A DNA stretch of 64,000 nucleotides, from contig QANU01000796.1 in the NCBI GenBank assembly GCA_003254905.1, positions 545,577 through 609,576 on the forward strand, read 5' to 3'. Below are positions 1 to 11,399 of this stretch, in pieces. The notes below the pieces were generated by a model. It searched no databases. It worked only from the letters and a program-made list of their open reading frames with translations, and had not been told where the DNA came from. Numbering within the stretch: position 1 is the stretch's first letter; every line of letters starts with the position of its first letter. Position numbers and translations under genes: made by a program. The DNA is from Nissolia schottii (taxonomy: Eukaryota; Streptophyta; Magnoliopsida; Fabales; Fabaceae).

Positions 1-1520
1 CATAAAAATAAATAAATGATCTCAATGTATTTAATTATTAAACAAAATTAACATCCTTTTTTCTAATGTCCTAATCCACTCAGTGTATTGCATCTCACGT
101 TTTGGAATTTCAACAGAGTGAGGGCGCGAATGTCTATATATCCGCGTCTCTAACATGGATACGGTGGCCTCCAGCGCGTATTTGTGCTTCCTTGATTTTA
201 GCCAATTGATGATTCGGGTTGCCCATTAGGTCTCTTTGAAGTTTTAATATATTTGTAAAGGTATTCCTTAGTACTTGCACACTATTTAGAATGAACCTTA
301 TTAATGTAGTTTAGCTTCATCCGTTTTCTTTTATTTTATTTCATAGTGATCCCATGCATGGTTGTTGTTGCATATGCAAACAAATGAGAAGAAGAATAGA
401 AATAATTATTTTGCACTAAAGACATAATGAATTGTTTGAGTATAGAGTGGATAGAAAAAATTATTGTTACATTGTAGTTTGGGATTGTTCAACTTGATGC
501 ATAAAGGGCATCTATAGACAAACATGAGATATATTTTATTTTATGTTTATTTTTATGAAAATATAAGTTTAATGTGAAAAGAGTGAGCTTTGATTTGGTA
601 CTATGTTGCACCCAAGAATAATTGACCATGAAAAATGAAAGAAATACAAAACAAGTAGCAGAATTTCTTATGGAAGGGTTCTTATATTTACATCATATAT
701 ATGATGTGTACATGCATATTTTTTATATTAAAAATTGCACACAAAAGAGAAATTAAACGACTTGAACAACATATAAAAATATTTGAATCTTGATTATGAG
801 CCTACATAATTGACATTTTAGGCTGTTATTGCTCCTCCTTGTTATCACTTTATGTTATACTAGCTGTTTGACAGACACTTACATCCTTATCAAGTCACAT
901 TTTTTTATTTTATAAAATTTAATATGATTAAAATTAATTTAATAATAAAAAATATAAAATTATCACACTAAAATAAAAATTGCTCATCACACACATAATG
1001 TGCACTTTATGGGTAGTTACATAGAGGGTCACGTTTTTTATGTCCATGTGATAAAATTACACATTAGATATGCAGATACTTTCTACATGAAGCAATAGGT
1101 AAAAGAAATTTAAATGACTGTATGATGTGAAAGTTATAAATGTTAAGACTAATGATGTAAAACATATAATTTTTTTTGGCAATTGAAGTAGTTATGTTTA
1201 AATTGAAATTGATATCCTAACCGATTTAATCAAAATTGTATTAAACATTATACTTAAGTATAATTATCGCGAAGTTAAAATATTGTATTAAATATTTCTA
1301 AATAATAATTTTTATAATGATATACGACGTCTTATTTTATAATCTAAAAGGTTTTATTTTGTAGACTTACATAACACAAAATTAAATTATCACAAAAGAA
1401 AAAAAAAACAAAATTAAACTATGATGTAAAAAAGGAAAAGAAAAAATATGTGAAATTCTTTATTTTTTTAAGGAGGAGATGATTGAATTTATATTAATGA
1501 AATTATTAGTATTCACACAA
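1..1520. other. AT-rich intergenic DNA, no gene seen
   Basis: No credible coding exon is visible on either strand. The only compositional exception is a short GC-richer patch at about 115-245. It contains a TATATAGACA-like stretch when read on the minus strand (near 133-142), which could be the promoter edge of a gene lying left of the window; this is a guess. The rest is AT-rich with poly-A/T runs. Confidence 0.5.
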
Positions 1521-2062
1521 TTGTTAAACTCTTGAGTTAACTCGTAAATTCTTACGATTTTATAATTCTATTACACAAAACAAGTTAACACTCATATAAA
1601 CTCTCTTATAATAAACTTATACGAGTTTAACTAGAGTTTACGAGTTAAAATGTATCTATGAGTTTACCTCAAAATATACAAATTTGGTAACTTTGTTAGA
1701 TACTTACCTGACTTTGTTTATGTTAGATAATATCTATTGAATTTATTAAGCTATTGTTATATATTTATCATAATTGTAATATATATTATTGAACTATAAA
1801 GTAATATGTATACAAAATAAAGTATAATATAACAATTAAATGTCATACATTAAGGTATAGTTATGATATTTCTTTCATCTATTTTATATTAAAGTTAACA
1901 TTATTCAATGTCAATTATAAGTGCAACATTTAATTATGTTTAATTTATAACAATATTGCTTATAACATATATTTTTTACGTATGTAAACTTTTATAAGTT
2001 TACGATTCGAGTTTATTGAGACTTTAAGAGTTTATTCAAACTCTAAAGTTTAGCAACCTTCA
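1521..2062. repeat. Candidate foldback element with degenerate terminal inverted repeats
   Basis: The left end (TTGTTAAACTCTTGAGTT, about 1520) and the reverse complement of the right end (TTGCTAAACTTTAGAGTTT, about 2060) match imperfectly. The flanking 40-50 bases on each side are made of the same ACTCGTAAA/TTTACGAGT words. A shorter hairpin of those words sits at about 1535-1650. No coding capacity. This fits a decayed non-autonomous DNA transposon, but no target-site duplication was recognised. Confidence 0.4.
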
Positions 2063-2698
2063 GTATTCACAAAAAAAAAGTTATTAGTATATATTAAATA
2101 TATTTATATTTATATTATATTGTGTAGGTTTTGGATAATAAATGATTTATAGCTACATGTATATGAAGTTATGAACTTATAATGGTACAATTATTTTTTT
2201 CTTAATGTGGTACGTCACGTAAAGTTCAAATTTTAACACAACATAAAATATTATTTCTAAAATTATTTTTCATACTTGATTTTTTTATTTTTATGTTTCA
2301 ATGTATACTTTACTTTGTTGTTTAATAAAAGTTGTACTTAAGAAGTGGCGTGCATTTTATTTATCATTTGCATTTTTTGATACATATTAAATTGCATAAT
2401 ATTTATAATTTTTTTATTCGATAATATTTATAGTTTGGTAACTTGATTAAATTATAATTTTATTCAAAATAATGATTTCATTCAATAAATTTAATTTATC
2501 TTGTGCATTAAACAGGTTAAAAATACTAGTTAATATAATTAAAAAACAATTTAATAATAAAGAGAAATAAAAAAATGTTAGTAAGTTATAGCAATTATTA
2601 GAATGTATAGGGTTTAGTGGGTTGTGGTGAACAAAATAACAATTAATATAGTTAAGAGACACCAAATTAATTACCAAATAAATCTCCTTTATTTTATC
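2063..2698. other. AT-rich intergenic DNA, nothing recognised
   Basis: No gene, RNA or clear repeat boundary is visible. The only long open frame here is low-complexity and AT-driven, with no family resemblance. Confidence 0.5.
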
Positions 2699-2699
2699 A

Positions 2700-2927
2700 A
2701 AAATGCTACATGTACACCCAATTTCATACACCCATACATACACTATTAATAATGCACAAACTTTATTCTCACGAGTGCACAAACATTACAAACTTGTATA
2801 TAATACTCTCAACTATACTTAATTAAGTGCACAAACATTATATGAGTTAAAACACAAACTTTATGTATATAAGTACGAGGTGTATGTATGGTGTATGATT
2901 TTTGGTATACGTGTAGCAGAACTCTTA
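2700..2927. mobile_element. Foldback MITE with TIRs of about 100 bp
   Basis: The left arm begins near 2702 with ATGCTACATGTACACC and includes CATACACCCATACATACAC, then GTGCACAAACATTA. The right arm read in reverse complement gives CTGCTACACGTATACC, CATACACCATACATACACC and GTTTGTGCACTTAATT. The arms therefore pair over most of the roughly 230-bp element with almost no loop, the signature of a foldback MITE. There is no coding capacity. Transcribed, it would form a long hairpin and could feed 24-nt siRNA production. Confidence 0.75.
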
Positions 2928-3284
2928 TTTTATTAACAATAAATCTTCCTTATATAGTATATAGATCACAATTCTTTGTGACTAAACGCATACACTCACA
3001 TGTCAACAACTAGTAGTTTAATGGGCATCGCCGTTGGTAATTAAGTTGGGGGGTTGTTATTGATTTCTCTTAAGGATGAAAAAATTAAAAATTAATACAC
3101 AATTAATGATCTCTATCTCAAAGATTCACATGGAGTGAGGGAACACATGATTAAATAATTCATGTGCTTTGAGTCTTATTTGATAAAGCTTAATTAAAGT
3201 CATTAGGAATGATTTAGCGAGGAGGGACTTGGAAAATATGTTTGGTGTCTGAAATTTAAACTTGTCCCATCTATGTAAAAATGA

Positions 3285-3765
3285 AAATTTAAATATGTTT
3301 TGGGTTCTTGACAAATTTTTAAAATTTAGTTTAAGTTCTTGAAAGATTGTTTTTTTGGTTTTGATCCAAACATATAAAAAGTTACATGGTTTTAGTCTTT
3401 GTCGTTAGTGAAACTCTATTAATGACTAATGTGACTAATAGAGTATTACGTTAACCTTGTTGAGCAAAATAAACTTATCTTATCTATAATTTGACTCATA
3501 ATCTATTATTTGACCTGAATTCACCCTCAAATCATAACTCACCCACCACTCAAAATCGGATCAAATCAAGTTATAGATAATGAGTTTATTTTACTCACAT
3601 GACATTATTGATGTAACAATTTATTAGTTACATCAACAATTAATAGAATTTTACTATCAATATGAACTAAAATCACATAGTTTTACTCACGAGACTAAAA
3701 TCATATAAAAAAAATTAGAGACCTAAAACAAATCTTAAAAGTTTGTTGACAACACAAAACATTAC
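3285..3765. mobile_element. Long-TIR foldback element, copy 1
   Basis: The left arm (AAATATGTTTTGGGTTCTTG, then GTTTTGATCCAAACATATAA) pairs with the right arm, whose reverse complement reads GTTTTGTGTTGTCAACAAAC and then similar words. The centre holds ACTCATAATCTATTATTTG and related sequence. A second copy of the same family lies at 9556-10100, sharing GATCCAAACATATAAAAA-type, TTAGTGAAACT-type and AAATAAACTCA-type words. It is non-coding. Its terminal words are typical of abundant legume dispersed repeats; the superfamily is undetermined. Confidence 0.7.
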
Positions 3766-3849
3766 TGAATTGTGAGAGTTCAAAACGTTACTGATTTGTT
3801 CCACGAGTAAAGCTCTATTAATTTACAAATAACTCAATTGAAAAACTCC

Positions 3850-4057
3850 CACTTCTCCTCGATAGGCTTCTATTAAGGCGTTTCTTAGTGCTTGCTTGTA
3901 TTAAAAGGTTGATTCTGAATCAAATACACAATCGCATAAATGGGCCTTAAATAAAACCGGACAAGCTCACGAAACGCGAAATAAAGCGCCCAAAAATAAT
4001 AAAAAAAAGTATCTTGGCTCTTGCAGAAATTCGAAAGAAGCGATTTTGGGAAGAACG
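3850..4057 (+). promoter_or_regulatory. Probable promoter and 5' leader of the SAMBA-like gene
   Basis: This stretch lies immediately upstream of the chosen ATG at 4058. Its base composition shifts away from the AT-rich repeats toward the coding exon, as is usual for a 5' leader. An in-frame upstream ATG at 4046 would add only four residues. No convincing TATA box could be fixed. Confidence 0.4.
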
Positions 4058-6341
4058 ATGAATAGTTCCTCACCGGCTCACTCATCCATATCGACGACGG
4101 CGGTTGTAGGCGGCGGAGGAGGCGGTGGCAGCAACGGCACTGTTTCCACCGACGATTTCCATTTCCCCTTCGATCCCATCTCAACGCAAGAGCGAAAGGA
4201 CGAGGCCATGCTAGGTTTTCTTCAATTCACTTTTTTTGCTTTCAATTTGTTACGATCTTCACGCCAAATTGAAACTTCTGCTATTCCAATTGATAATGCA
4301 TGCTTGTCAATGCGTCTCTGTCTGGTCATTTTTATTTATTTATTTTTAAGATCTATGATTTGCTTTGCACACGTGTCACTTTAAGAGCTGATTTTAGCCA
4401 TGAAGAATCATTTCGGTTCTTAAGTTTAGTTTAAGTACTACAATACAATTTCTGTGATTGTTTACACTATGAACAGCCAGCTATGAAGAAAGATGAGTAT
4501 GATTGTTTTCAATCATTCAATTAATATATATTAATTGTTTGTTTGTTTGTTTGTTTNGCGTTCCCCCTTAGAGGTTTCTCAGGTTTGAACTCACATCACT
4601 TGTAGCCTTAAATTGCATTTACACGTGGAATTCACTCTATCATGGCCCATTAATTATGATGCACAAATACTTCAAAATAGTAGTTGTAGTCATACTGGAT
4701 ACGTATAGTATCAGATATTTTTGGGTACTCTTGGTTATTATCCTAATCCTACTAATATTTTTTCAAAAAATGTCTTATTTGAGGGTCATACCCATATTAG
4801 ATACTCGTATCCGTATGTGTGCACCATAGCCTATTAACAATGGTGGGCCAAGATGAATCTTTGGTTTTTAAGTAGAGCAGAGCACAGTTTTTGGCAGTTT
4901 TGGAGCCAGATTATAGACATTCTTCTTTTCTGTTTTGCAGTTTTGAAATCGGATCTCATGGCTGCACTTGACAAGGAGGTTAAATCCTTGGATGAAGATA
5001 ACTGGAAATTCGAAGGACCTCGTTCCCGGATCCACCTTGTATCGCGTCGAGGTAGGTAGTTCATCAATCAAAAGGTTTTGCAATTAAGGCCTGATGCTTT
5101 TTGGTTCATTGATTAAAGCTTGAGACCTTATCTTGGTTTATTCTAGTAGTTAATTGTGTTAATTTATACTATCTACATTAGTTGATGCTCATAATCATAA
5201 TTTCACGTTTTCGAAACTAGCTTAATGAAACCTTTCTAAAGGTGGTTGAAGAATTTGATACAGATCAGTCTTGGTGCTTTTCTCCATGCTTTGGTATGAT
5301 CACACACATATATATAGTCTGTTTACCCTAAATCAAGTCTATATAGTTCACTTACTCTGGGTTTTTCTATAAGCCTCCTAATTTTTTGCATACAGTTCAA
5401 TGTGTTGCATATTTATTCACTTCATTTTAATCAACATATGAACAAACCTAATTGAACTGAGTGCCCTTGGCCCTACCAAATATTTATTGCACGATCTAAT
5501 GATGAATTCTTGGTGCAAGGCCAAAATCTGGTTTGGTTAAACCAAGGTCACTAGGCATTGTTTTTTCCCATCAAAGAAAGTAGCAATGGATTGAGGATGA
5601 TTGTCTACCTGTTCTATGATATATAGGTAAAAATTTGTTTCTGCTGAATATTATGCTGCAGGTAGTTATCTACATCAGCCCACAGACACTTCAAAGAATT
5701 GGGATTTGACTAAACCAAAATAGTTGCAACTCAACCTCAAAGCATTATCTCTCTGTTTATGATCAAGTAATTATGGTGGTGATTGCCAGAAAAAAAAATT
5801 ATGGTGGTTATCTGCAGTTATTATGCAACTTTTTTCCCTTGGATTTTTTCCTGGATGGAATATATAGCTATTGTGCTACAACTTTGGGCAGTATATAGTT
5901 CTGGAAGAGCATGTGGGTTGCAAACAAAGGTTTCCAAGCAATTTTCAGTTCTGACATCCTTGTTGATTTGTCCACAGGTTTTTATATTGAATGCCTTTGT
6001 ATTTCAGTTGTTAATGGTGGAAAATTAGAAAAACGGGAAAGCGTGATTTTATAATAGAGTGTAAGTGGCTCAGATGTTTCATCTTATGTTGACCTTGCAA
6101 TGTTGGATAATGAGGTGGTTTTGATCCTACTGTAGTTAATTTTTTCTTCCCCCTCTTTCTTGGCTGCCTGAAGTGTTATTTACGAATGCAATATCGATTT
6201 GCCCACATCTGTAATCTAGTACTGAGAATGTAGTATCATACTATCATTGCCCTAGTTTTGAGGGATCAATGGTTGTTGACAATTTGATTGTTCCAAGATT
6301 TACTTTTTATTGCAGGGAAAATTCTTAAAAAACCAACCTAA
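4058..6341 (+). CDS. SAMBA: SAMBA-like negative regulator of the anaphase-promoting complex (three exons, about 97 aa)
   Basis: Exon 1 (4058-4214) encodes a Ser/Gly-rich N terminus, then DDFHFPFDP and QERKDEAML. Exon 2 (4941-5051) encodes VLKSDLMAALDKEVKSLDED and EGPRSRIHLVSRR. Both introns have GT/AG ends, and the phase-1 junctions preserve the frame. A plausible exon 3 (6316-6341) follows TTTATTGCAG, adds GKILKKPT and ends in TAA, giving a length close to the roughly 100 aa of Arabidopsis SAMBA. If intron 2 is retained, the protein ends two residues after RR at a TAG. SAMBA proteins bind APC/C and restrain cell proliferation in seeds and young organs. The start at 4058 is preferred over 4046 because the family, as I recall it, begins with MN. 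The third exon is the least certain part. Confidence 0.78.
4535..4556. repeat. GTTT microsatellite next to an ambiguous base
   Basis: A run of TTGT/GTTT units in SAMBA intron 1 ends in an 'n' at about 4557, probably an unresolved repeat length in the assembly. Confidence 0.8.
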
Positions 6342-7566
6342 GCCAACATGTCACGATTTAGACCAAATATTCTTTTAGATCTAATATTTTGAAGTTCATG
6401 GCAGTTTGGCCCAAGTTTTTTTCTTTTGTTAACTTCAACGTAGTCATTCCACTTTGAATTTGGACATAATTTTAGTCATGTACCAACGGAAGATTTGATT
6501 TGGCGGGATACGTTGCATATGAAGAAATTGATGTAATACCAAACTGATATTAACTTCAAAATATTTGAGCTATAACAGATATTTACTTAAAGATTTATCA
6601 CTGAAGTCACTCAAATGATTAACCCTCATTTGCATGTCACCATTTACCCTCTAGGTTCAACCCATTTGTTGGCTATTCTTGTTTAGTTTATTTTGAAATA
6701 GTCTCACAGTAATGTGCACTTGCACTGAAAATGACAAACTCTGGTGTCCTTGTAGTGATGTTTTGAAAACTGGGCTAAATTGACATTCATGTTTGTGCTG
6801 TTGCTGAAAGGCTCCCATGCCTCAAACAGGGGAGAAGCTAGTGGAATGCGTAGAAGCTAACCAACAAGAGAGGCTCATGTTTGAAAAAGGCTTTGTACAA
6901 TAAGTTGTATTGATGAAATAACTACATTTCATATTGTTTAGTATTAACAAATTCTTTTTGCTGAAACTATGCAGGGTTATTTTTCTTTTTGAAACAGTAT
7001 TTTCATGAGTTAACCTAATTCAGTATCCAAAGTAGCAGTCTTACAATGTACTAAAATATCTATTATGTTAATATACTTAGTAAAGATGTAATACTGAACT
7101 TTGAATGCAATTCTTTTTAAAATTCTATTCCCCAAATTAAAATCAGGGTTCCATTCTTTTAATAATGTTTAAGTTGAGATATCTAAGAAAATGTAAAGCG
7201 GAAAACTGAATTTGCTATGAATATGTAGCAGATATTTTTGTGATGACACACCCAGAGAGGAAGGCAGGTGTAACAGTAAGGTTGATATATATGTCCCCAT
7301 TAGGTGAGGTTACTTTCCACCTGCAGGTAGTTCCAGATTTTGCCTAGCATCACCATATGTAAGTAAGTTTCCACAATTATTGACACGTTTTTTTTAATTT
7401 TAACTTGAGGTCCAAAAGATTGTGCCTGTAATCATCATTGATCATCCACGATGGTCCGAATCAAAAACTAAAAGCAGCCGAGTTCTATGTTCAAAGCTCA
7501 TCACAAGAAAACAAAAACAAAACGAAGACTAAAGAACCAAAATCCAACAGTAAAACTTGGGTTCGA
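6342..7566. other. Intergenic region between two convergent genes
   Basis: This holds the 3' regions of the SAMBA-like gene (+) and the MAPKK gene (-), which converge. No extra exon or mobile element with clear ends was recognised. Confidence 0.5.
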
Positions 7567-8550
7567 TCACTCCTCCTCATGAAGAAGATAATCACACAGC
7601 ACTTTGCCATATCCGCCGCAACAACAGTCCCTGTTCACAAAAGGGTGGCCAAGTAACTCCCTCACCGTGCCCCTCTTCCTCCAATCCTTCTCCATACACC
7701 TCCCCACAAAGCTTCGAAACTCGGCGGACGCGCCCTCCGGCAGCTCCACCTCCTCCCCGAAGCAAATCGCGCACATCAGCGCCGCCCAGTCCGGCCTCTT
7801 CCCGCTGGCAATAAGAGGAAAACGACCCATAATACACTCCAAAAGCACAACTCCCAAGGACCAAACATCCCCGGCATACTCATGATCAGCACCCTCCCCG
7901 CCCCAGTTCTCCGGATCGATCCTTTCGGGGCTCATGTAGGCGCACGTGCCAGCACTGTAGCGGTCACGTGGCACGCACCCCTCTTCCAGCACGTGGCTGA
8001 CTCCAAAGTCCGCAATCTTCACCTGACCGCGGTGGTTCACGAGCAGATTGGAGGGCTTGATGTCCCTGTGCACGATGTGCATCCCATGCAGGTAGTTGAG
8101 CCCTTCGAGCACGCGCCCAGCCACGTCAGCAATCACGCTCTCGGGGAGCGCGTGATGGCGTTTGAGGATGTCGTGCAAGGACCCTCCGCCCATGTACTCC
8201 ATGACGAAGCTCATGAGTCCGTCGCCCTCGTAGAGCGCGTGGCATTTAACCACGTAAGGGGAATCCAGCAGCCTCTTCACAATGGCGGCCTCCGGGTGTT
8301 GCTGGTGGACCCTGCCAGTGCTGCTGGGATTGAGCCGTATCACCTTGAGCGCGTACAAGCAACCGCTCTTCTTGTGCCGGACCTTGTACACCGTGCCGCC
8401 GTTTCCGTGGCCGAGAACGCTTATTTTCTGGAGGTCTGTTGCCGGGGACGGGGGCGGCGTCGGCGGCGGAGGAGGAGGGGTTATGGTTCGCTGCGGCAGG
8501 GAGAGCCTTAGAGCTTGTTGTTGCCTCCTCTCTCTGATAACCAATGTCAT
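7567..8550 (-). CDS. MKK10: MAP kinase kinase, group D, MKK10-type (intronless, 327 aa)
   Basis: This is a complete single-exon kinase. Residues 8-16 (RR, spacer, LRL) fit a MAPK docking site and are followed by a Pro-rich linker. The kinase domain runs from about residue 41 to 305: glycine loop GHGNGGTV (47-54), ATP-binding Lys69, catalytic HRDIKPSN (161-168), DFG (181-183), CAYMSPER (203-210) and DVWSLG. The intronless layout, short N terminus and CAYMSPER are group D MAPKK hallmarks (MKK7/8/9/10). The activation loop reads EEGCVPRDRYSAGT. The two S/T positions of the plant S/T-x5-S/T motif are occupied by Cys192 and Tyr198, as expected for MKK10 rather than MKK7/9. Codons are GC-rich against AT-rich surroundings. 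Gene order next to SAMBA and HSFA1 supports the MKK10 call. Confidence 0.92.
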   Translation of the reverse strand: MTLVIRERRQQQALRLSLPQRTITPPPPPPTPPPSPATDLQKISVLGHGNGGTVYKVRHKKSGCLYALKVIRLNPSSTGRVHQQHPEAAIVKRLLDSPYVVKCHALYEGDGLMSFVMEYMGGGSLHDILKRHHALPESVIADVAGRVLEGLNYLHGMHIVHRDIKPSNLLVNHRGQVKIADFGVSHVLEEGCVPRDRYSAGTCAYMSPERIDPENWGGEGADHEYAGDVWSLGVVLLECIMGRFPLIASGKRPDWAALMCAICFGEEVELPEGASAEFRSFVGRCMEKDWRKRGTVRELLGHPFVNRDCCCGGYGKVLCDYLLHEEE

Positions 8551-9555
8551 TTACCTTTTGATTAATTGGCACTTGAAAAACGGTAGCTGTTGAGCATAAA
8601 AACACGCATGTTAATCATCATCGACTGGAGACACGTGCGGTGTGATGGGATGACAAGTCCGAAATGCTTGGGAGAGTCAGTGAGGGTTTGGTGCTGAATC
8701 TCAAGGGCTTCTGTATGTTCTCAGTGGCTGTGGTTTTTCTTTTTTCTTTTCTTTTATTTTTTTTATGATTTTCATGCGTGCTTCACTTTTGTTGCCATTT
8801 CTTCTTGTTCGTCTTATTTTTATCATGTTGCCAATAATTTGCTATATATTCAGATTGTACTACTAATTTGATATTCTTTTTAATCTTTATCAATTCAGCA
8901 CTACACATATAAGATTAATTAATTAAGAGCCAAACTCAAAAAATAATAATTTAAGAGCCCAACTCTCACTCGTTGATTTTGCAATATATGATTTGATTAA
9001 GAAGAAAAAAGATTCTTTTATAGCAAAACGAAATTAAATTATAGACATACTTTAGATGGGCTAAAAAAAATCATATACATATCTCTACTCCGGCATAGAA
9101 GGATTGTAACATTTTAATTGTTTATTGGTCACATTTTTATCCCTATTTTATCATAATATTTGGAACGATTCTCAATTGATTCTATTTTTAAAAAGTTAAT
9201 TTCTCTGAACGGCCACAATATACATTTTTTTTAAAAAAAACCCGCCATTTAAAATTAAGATAAATGAAAAATATCACAATACTAAAATACTGTAATGATA
9301 TATATCAACCTCATAAATAAGTTTCATATCAAACCAATATGTTATGTACACCTTTTGGAATTTGTTCAACACATTGAGGACATGCACCTCTGTGTTTAAT
9401 TCAAGAGTTATTTGTTGAGTTTAATTTTCATAGGCCGGCAATATCATTTAATTACGTGCTATTATATTTATTATAATATTTACTATCTCAAAAAAAATTA
9501 AAATTATAGGCATGATTCATGATTCAACGATTGTACATAAAAATTATTTTTTTAA
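8551..9555. other. Upstream region of the MAPKK gene; AT-rich, no other gene
   Basis: The first few hundred bases should contain the minus-strand promoter and 5' UTR of the kinase. A CACGTG-bearing stretch (ACACGTGCGG, about 8632) is a possible G-box, about 80 bp upstream of the start codon. The remainder is low-complexity AT-rich sequence with no recognisable feature. Confidence 0.4.
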
Positions 9556-10100
9556 GGTTTAAATATATTTTGGTCCCCGAATAATTTTTAAGATTTTGTT
9601 TAGGTCCTTAAAAAAATAAGTTTTTGTTCTAATTTAAACATATAAAAAATTACATGAAAAAGTCTCTGCTGTTAGTGAAACTGTTAATTGTGTGGCTATC
9701 AATGTTGAATCAGTAGTGTCATGTGAGCAAAATAAACTCACTGCCCATAACCCAACTCATAATATGCTTTTCAACCCAAATTTGCCCCTAAATCATAATC
9801 TACCAACCACCCAAAATTAAGTGAAACAAGAGGTTATGAGTCAGGTTTGGAATGAGTTATGGGTCATGTGAGTTTATTTTGCTCACATAACATTGTTGAT
9901 GTGACATTATGTCAGTCACGTTAACCATTAACAAAGTTTCACTAATGACAATGACTAAATCAATAAAGTTCTATCAACATCAGGGACTAAAACAATATAA
10001 TTTTTTATATGTTTAGATCAAAACCAAGAAAATCATTTTTTAGGGACTTAAACTAAATCTCAAACATTTATCCAGCACAAAACATATTTAAGCTTTTTTT
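9556..10100. mobile_element. Long-TIR foldback element, copy 2
   Basis: The left terminus (AAATATATTTTGGTCCCCG at about 9560) pairs with the reverse complement of the right terminus (AAATATGTTTTGTGCTGG at about 10090). The arms run inward for roughly 200 bp, with TTAGTGAAACT, AAAATAAACTCA and CATGTGAG words mirrored on both sides. The centre carries GACTCATAACCTCT-like words on opposite strands. It is related to copy 1 at 3285-3765 but better preserved. Non-coding. Confidence 0.75.
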
Positions 10101-11399
10101 TTTTTTTAAATATGGCACAGTGAGACATCTTATAGGTATTCTTTAATTTAATTTTTGTTTTTAAGAATAACACAAAATTTTGGTTCATTTTACACTCTCA
10201 AAAGTAAATTTTAATAACAAAACACAATAAAATTGATTTTCTGAATGGATTTTTCTCCTAAATTTTTAATTATATATATATATATTATGTTTGTATATCC
10301 TATAATTTCTAACATTTGATGCATCTTAAAAGTGTGTTGTGTCGTGTTTGTATTAGGGGTGTACACCGATCCAAAGTCACTTGGGTCAAATCGGATTGAT
10401 TCATCAGGTAATTGGGTGAAACTTGACAAACTCAAGCCTTCATAAGATCAAGTGTTAGGTGGTCGAGATTCAAACTTGGTGACCCCGATTTTCTTTAAAT
10501 AACAATAATAATAATCATAAAAATGTCTTTACTTACTCAAATTGTGTGATGTTAATATAGATTTTTATATTAAAAAAATATAGTTTTGTTATGAAAAATA
10601 CAAGAAAAAAAAGCTCATAAAGAATCCAAAAAATAGCTCAAAAATTCTTCAAAAACAATCTAAAAAATGCAAACCCAAAAAAAATGTCTGATGAATCTAT
10701 CAAATTTGCTCGACTCGACATCAATTCGAGTCGGGTCCGCCAAAACACCCCACTCGATTGGAACAGATTTGTCGAGTAGAGTCAAATACCTCTAATCTCA
10801 CTCGACCTACTCAACGCACACTCCTTGTAAGACTAAAAAAAATTATTAATTGAGATTTGATCTAGTAGTAAGAGATTAGTCGATTACAATGTAACAAACT
10901 ACAATTCAAATTACAGATAATTCAATCAAGGAAAAAAAAATTCATAACATAATATTACCTTAATATGATAGTGATAATCAAGATGTCTTCTTCTTCAGCA
11001 ACAAGTTTGAAGACGTAATTATCTTGTGAAATTCTTGTATTTCACCTTGTATATAAATTGAAGTCGTCAAAGTTTCTCAATTTTCACATAACCCCTAGAA
11101 ATAGCATGAAACATGAGCTAAATTTAAAGGAATATTCTACAAATAAGAAGAATTTTTTTAAAGAAATGAAATAAAATTTATTAATGAAAATATAAGAAAA
11201 CTAAAAACAATTTTTTTGTTTGCACAAATGACACTTAGAACTTAAAACAAGAGGAGGAAGAAATTAACCTTACTTCGTTATCTTTTGTGTTGCTCTACTG
11301 GATCGATCTCTCAAGATCTTTAAATCTCTACTCGGACATGAAAAAAAGAATAAAGTTCATCGACTTCAAAGCTTGGAATAATTTGAGTGTCCAATTTTC
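10101..11399. other. AT-rich gene-free DNA with a possible decayed TIR element at about 10351-10797
   Basis: ATTAGGGGTGTACACCGATC (about 10350) loosely matches the reverse complement of the words near 10795 (ATTAGAGGTATTTGACTC). Between them, GTCGAGT/ACTCGAC-rich words occur on both strands. This may be a short non-autonomous DNA element, but the boundaries are weak. A (TA)n tract lies at about 10270-10286. No coding exon recognised. Confidence 0.35.

Noticed and set aside
4834..5083. Two minus-strand frames of 71-77 codons
   Set aside because: Antisense to SAMBA exon 2 and without splice or homology support.
7882..8511. 209-codon plus-strand open frame
   Set aside because: Exact antisense of the MAPKK coding region; GC-rich codons open it by chance.
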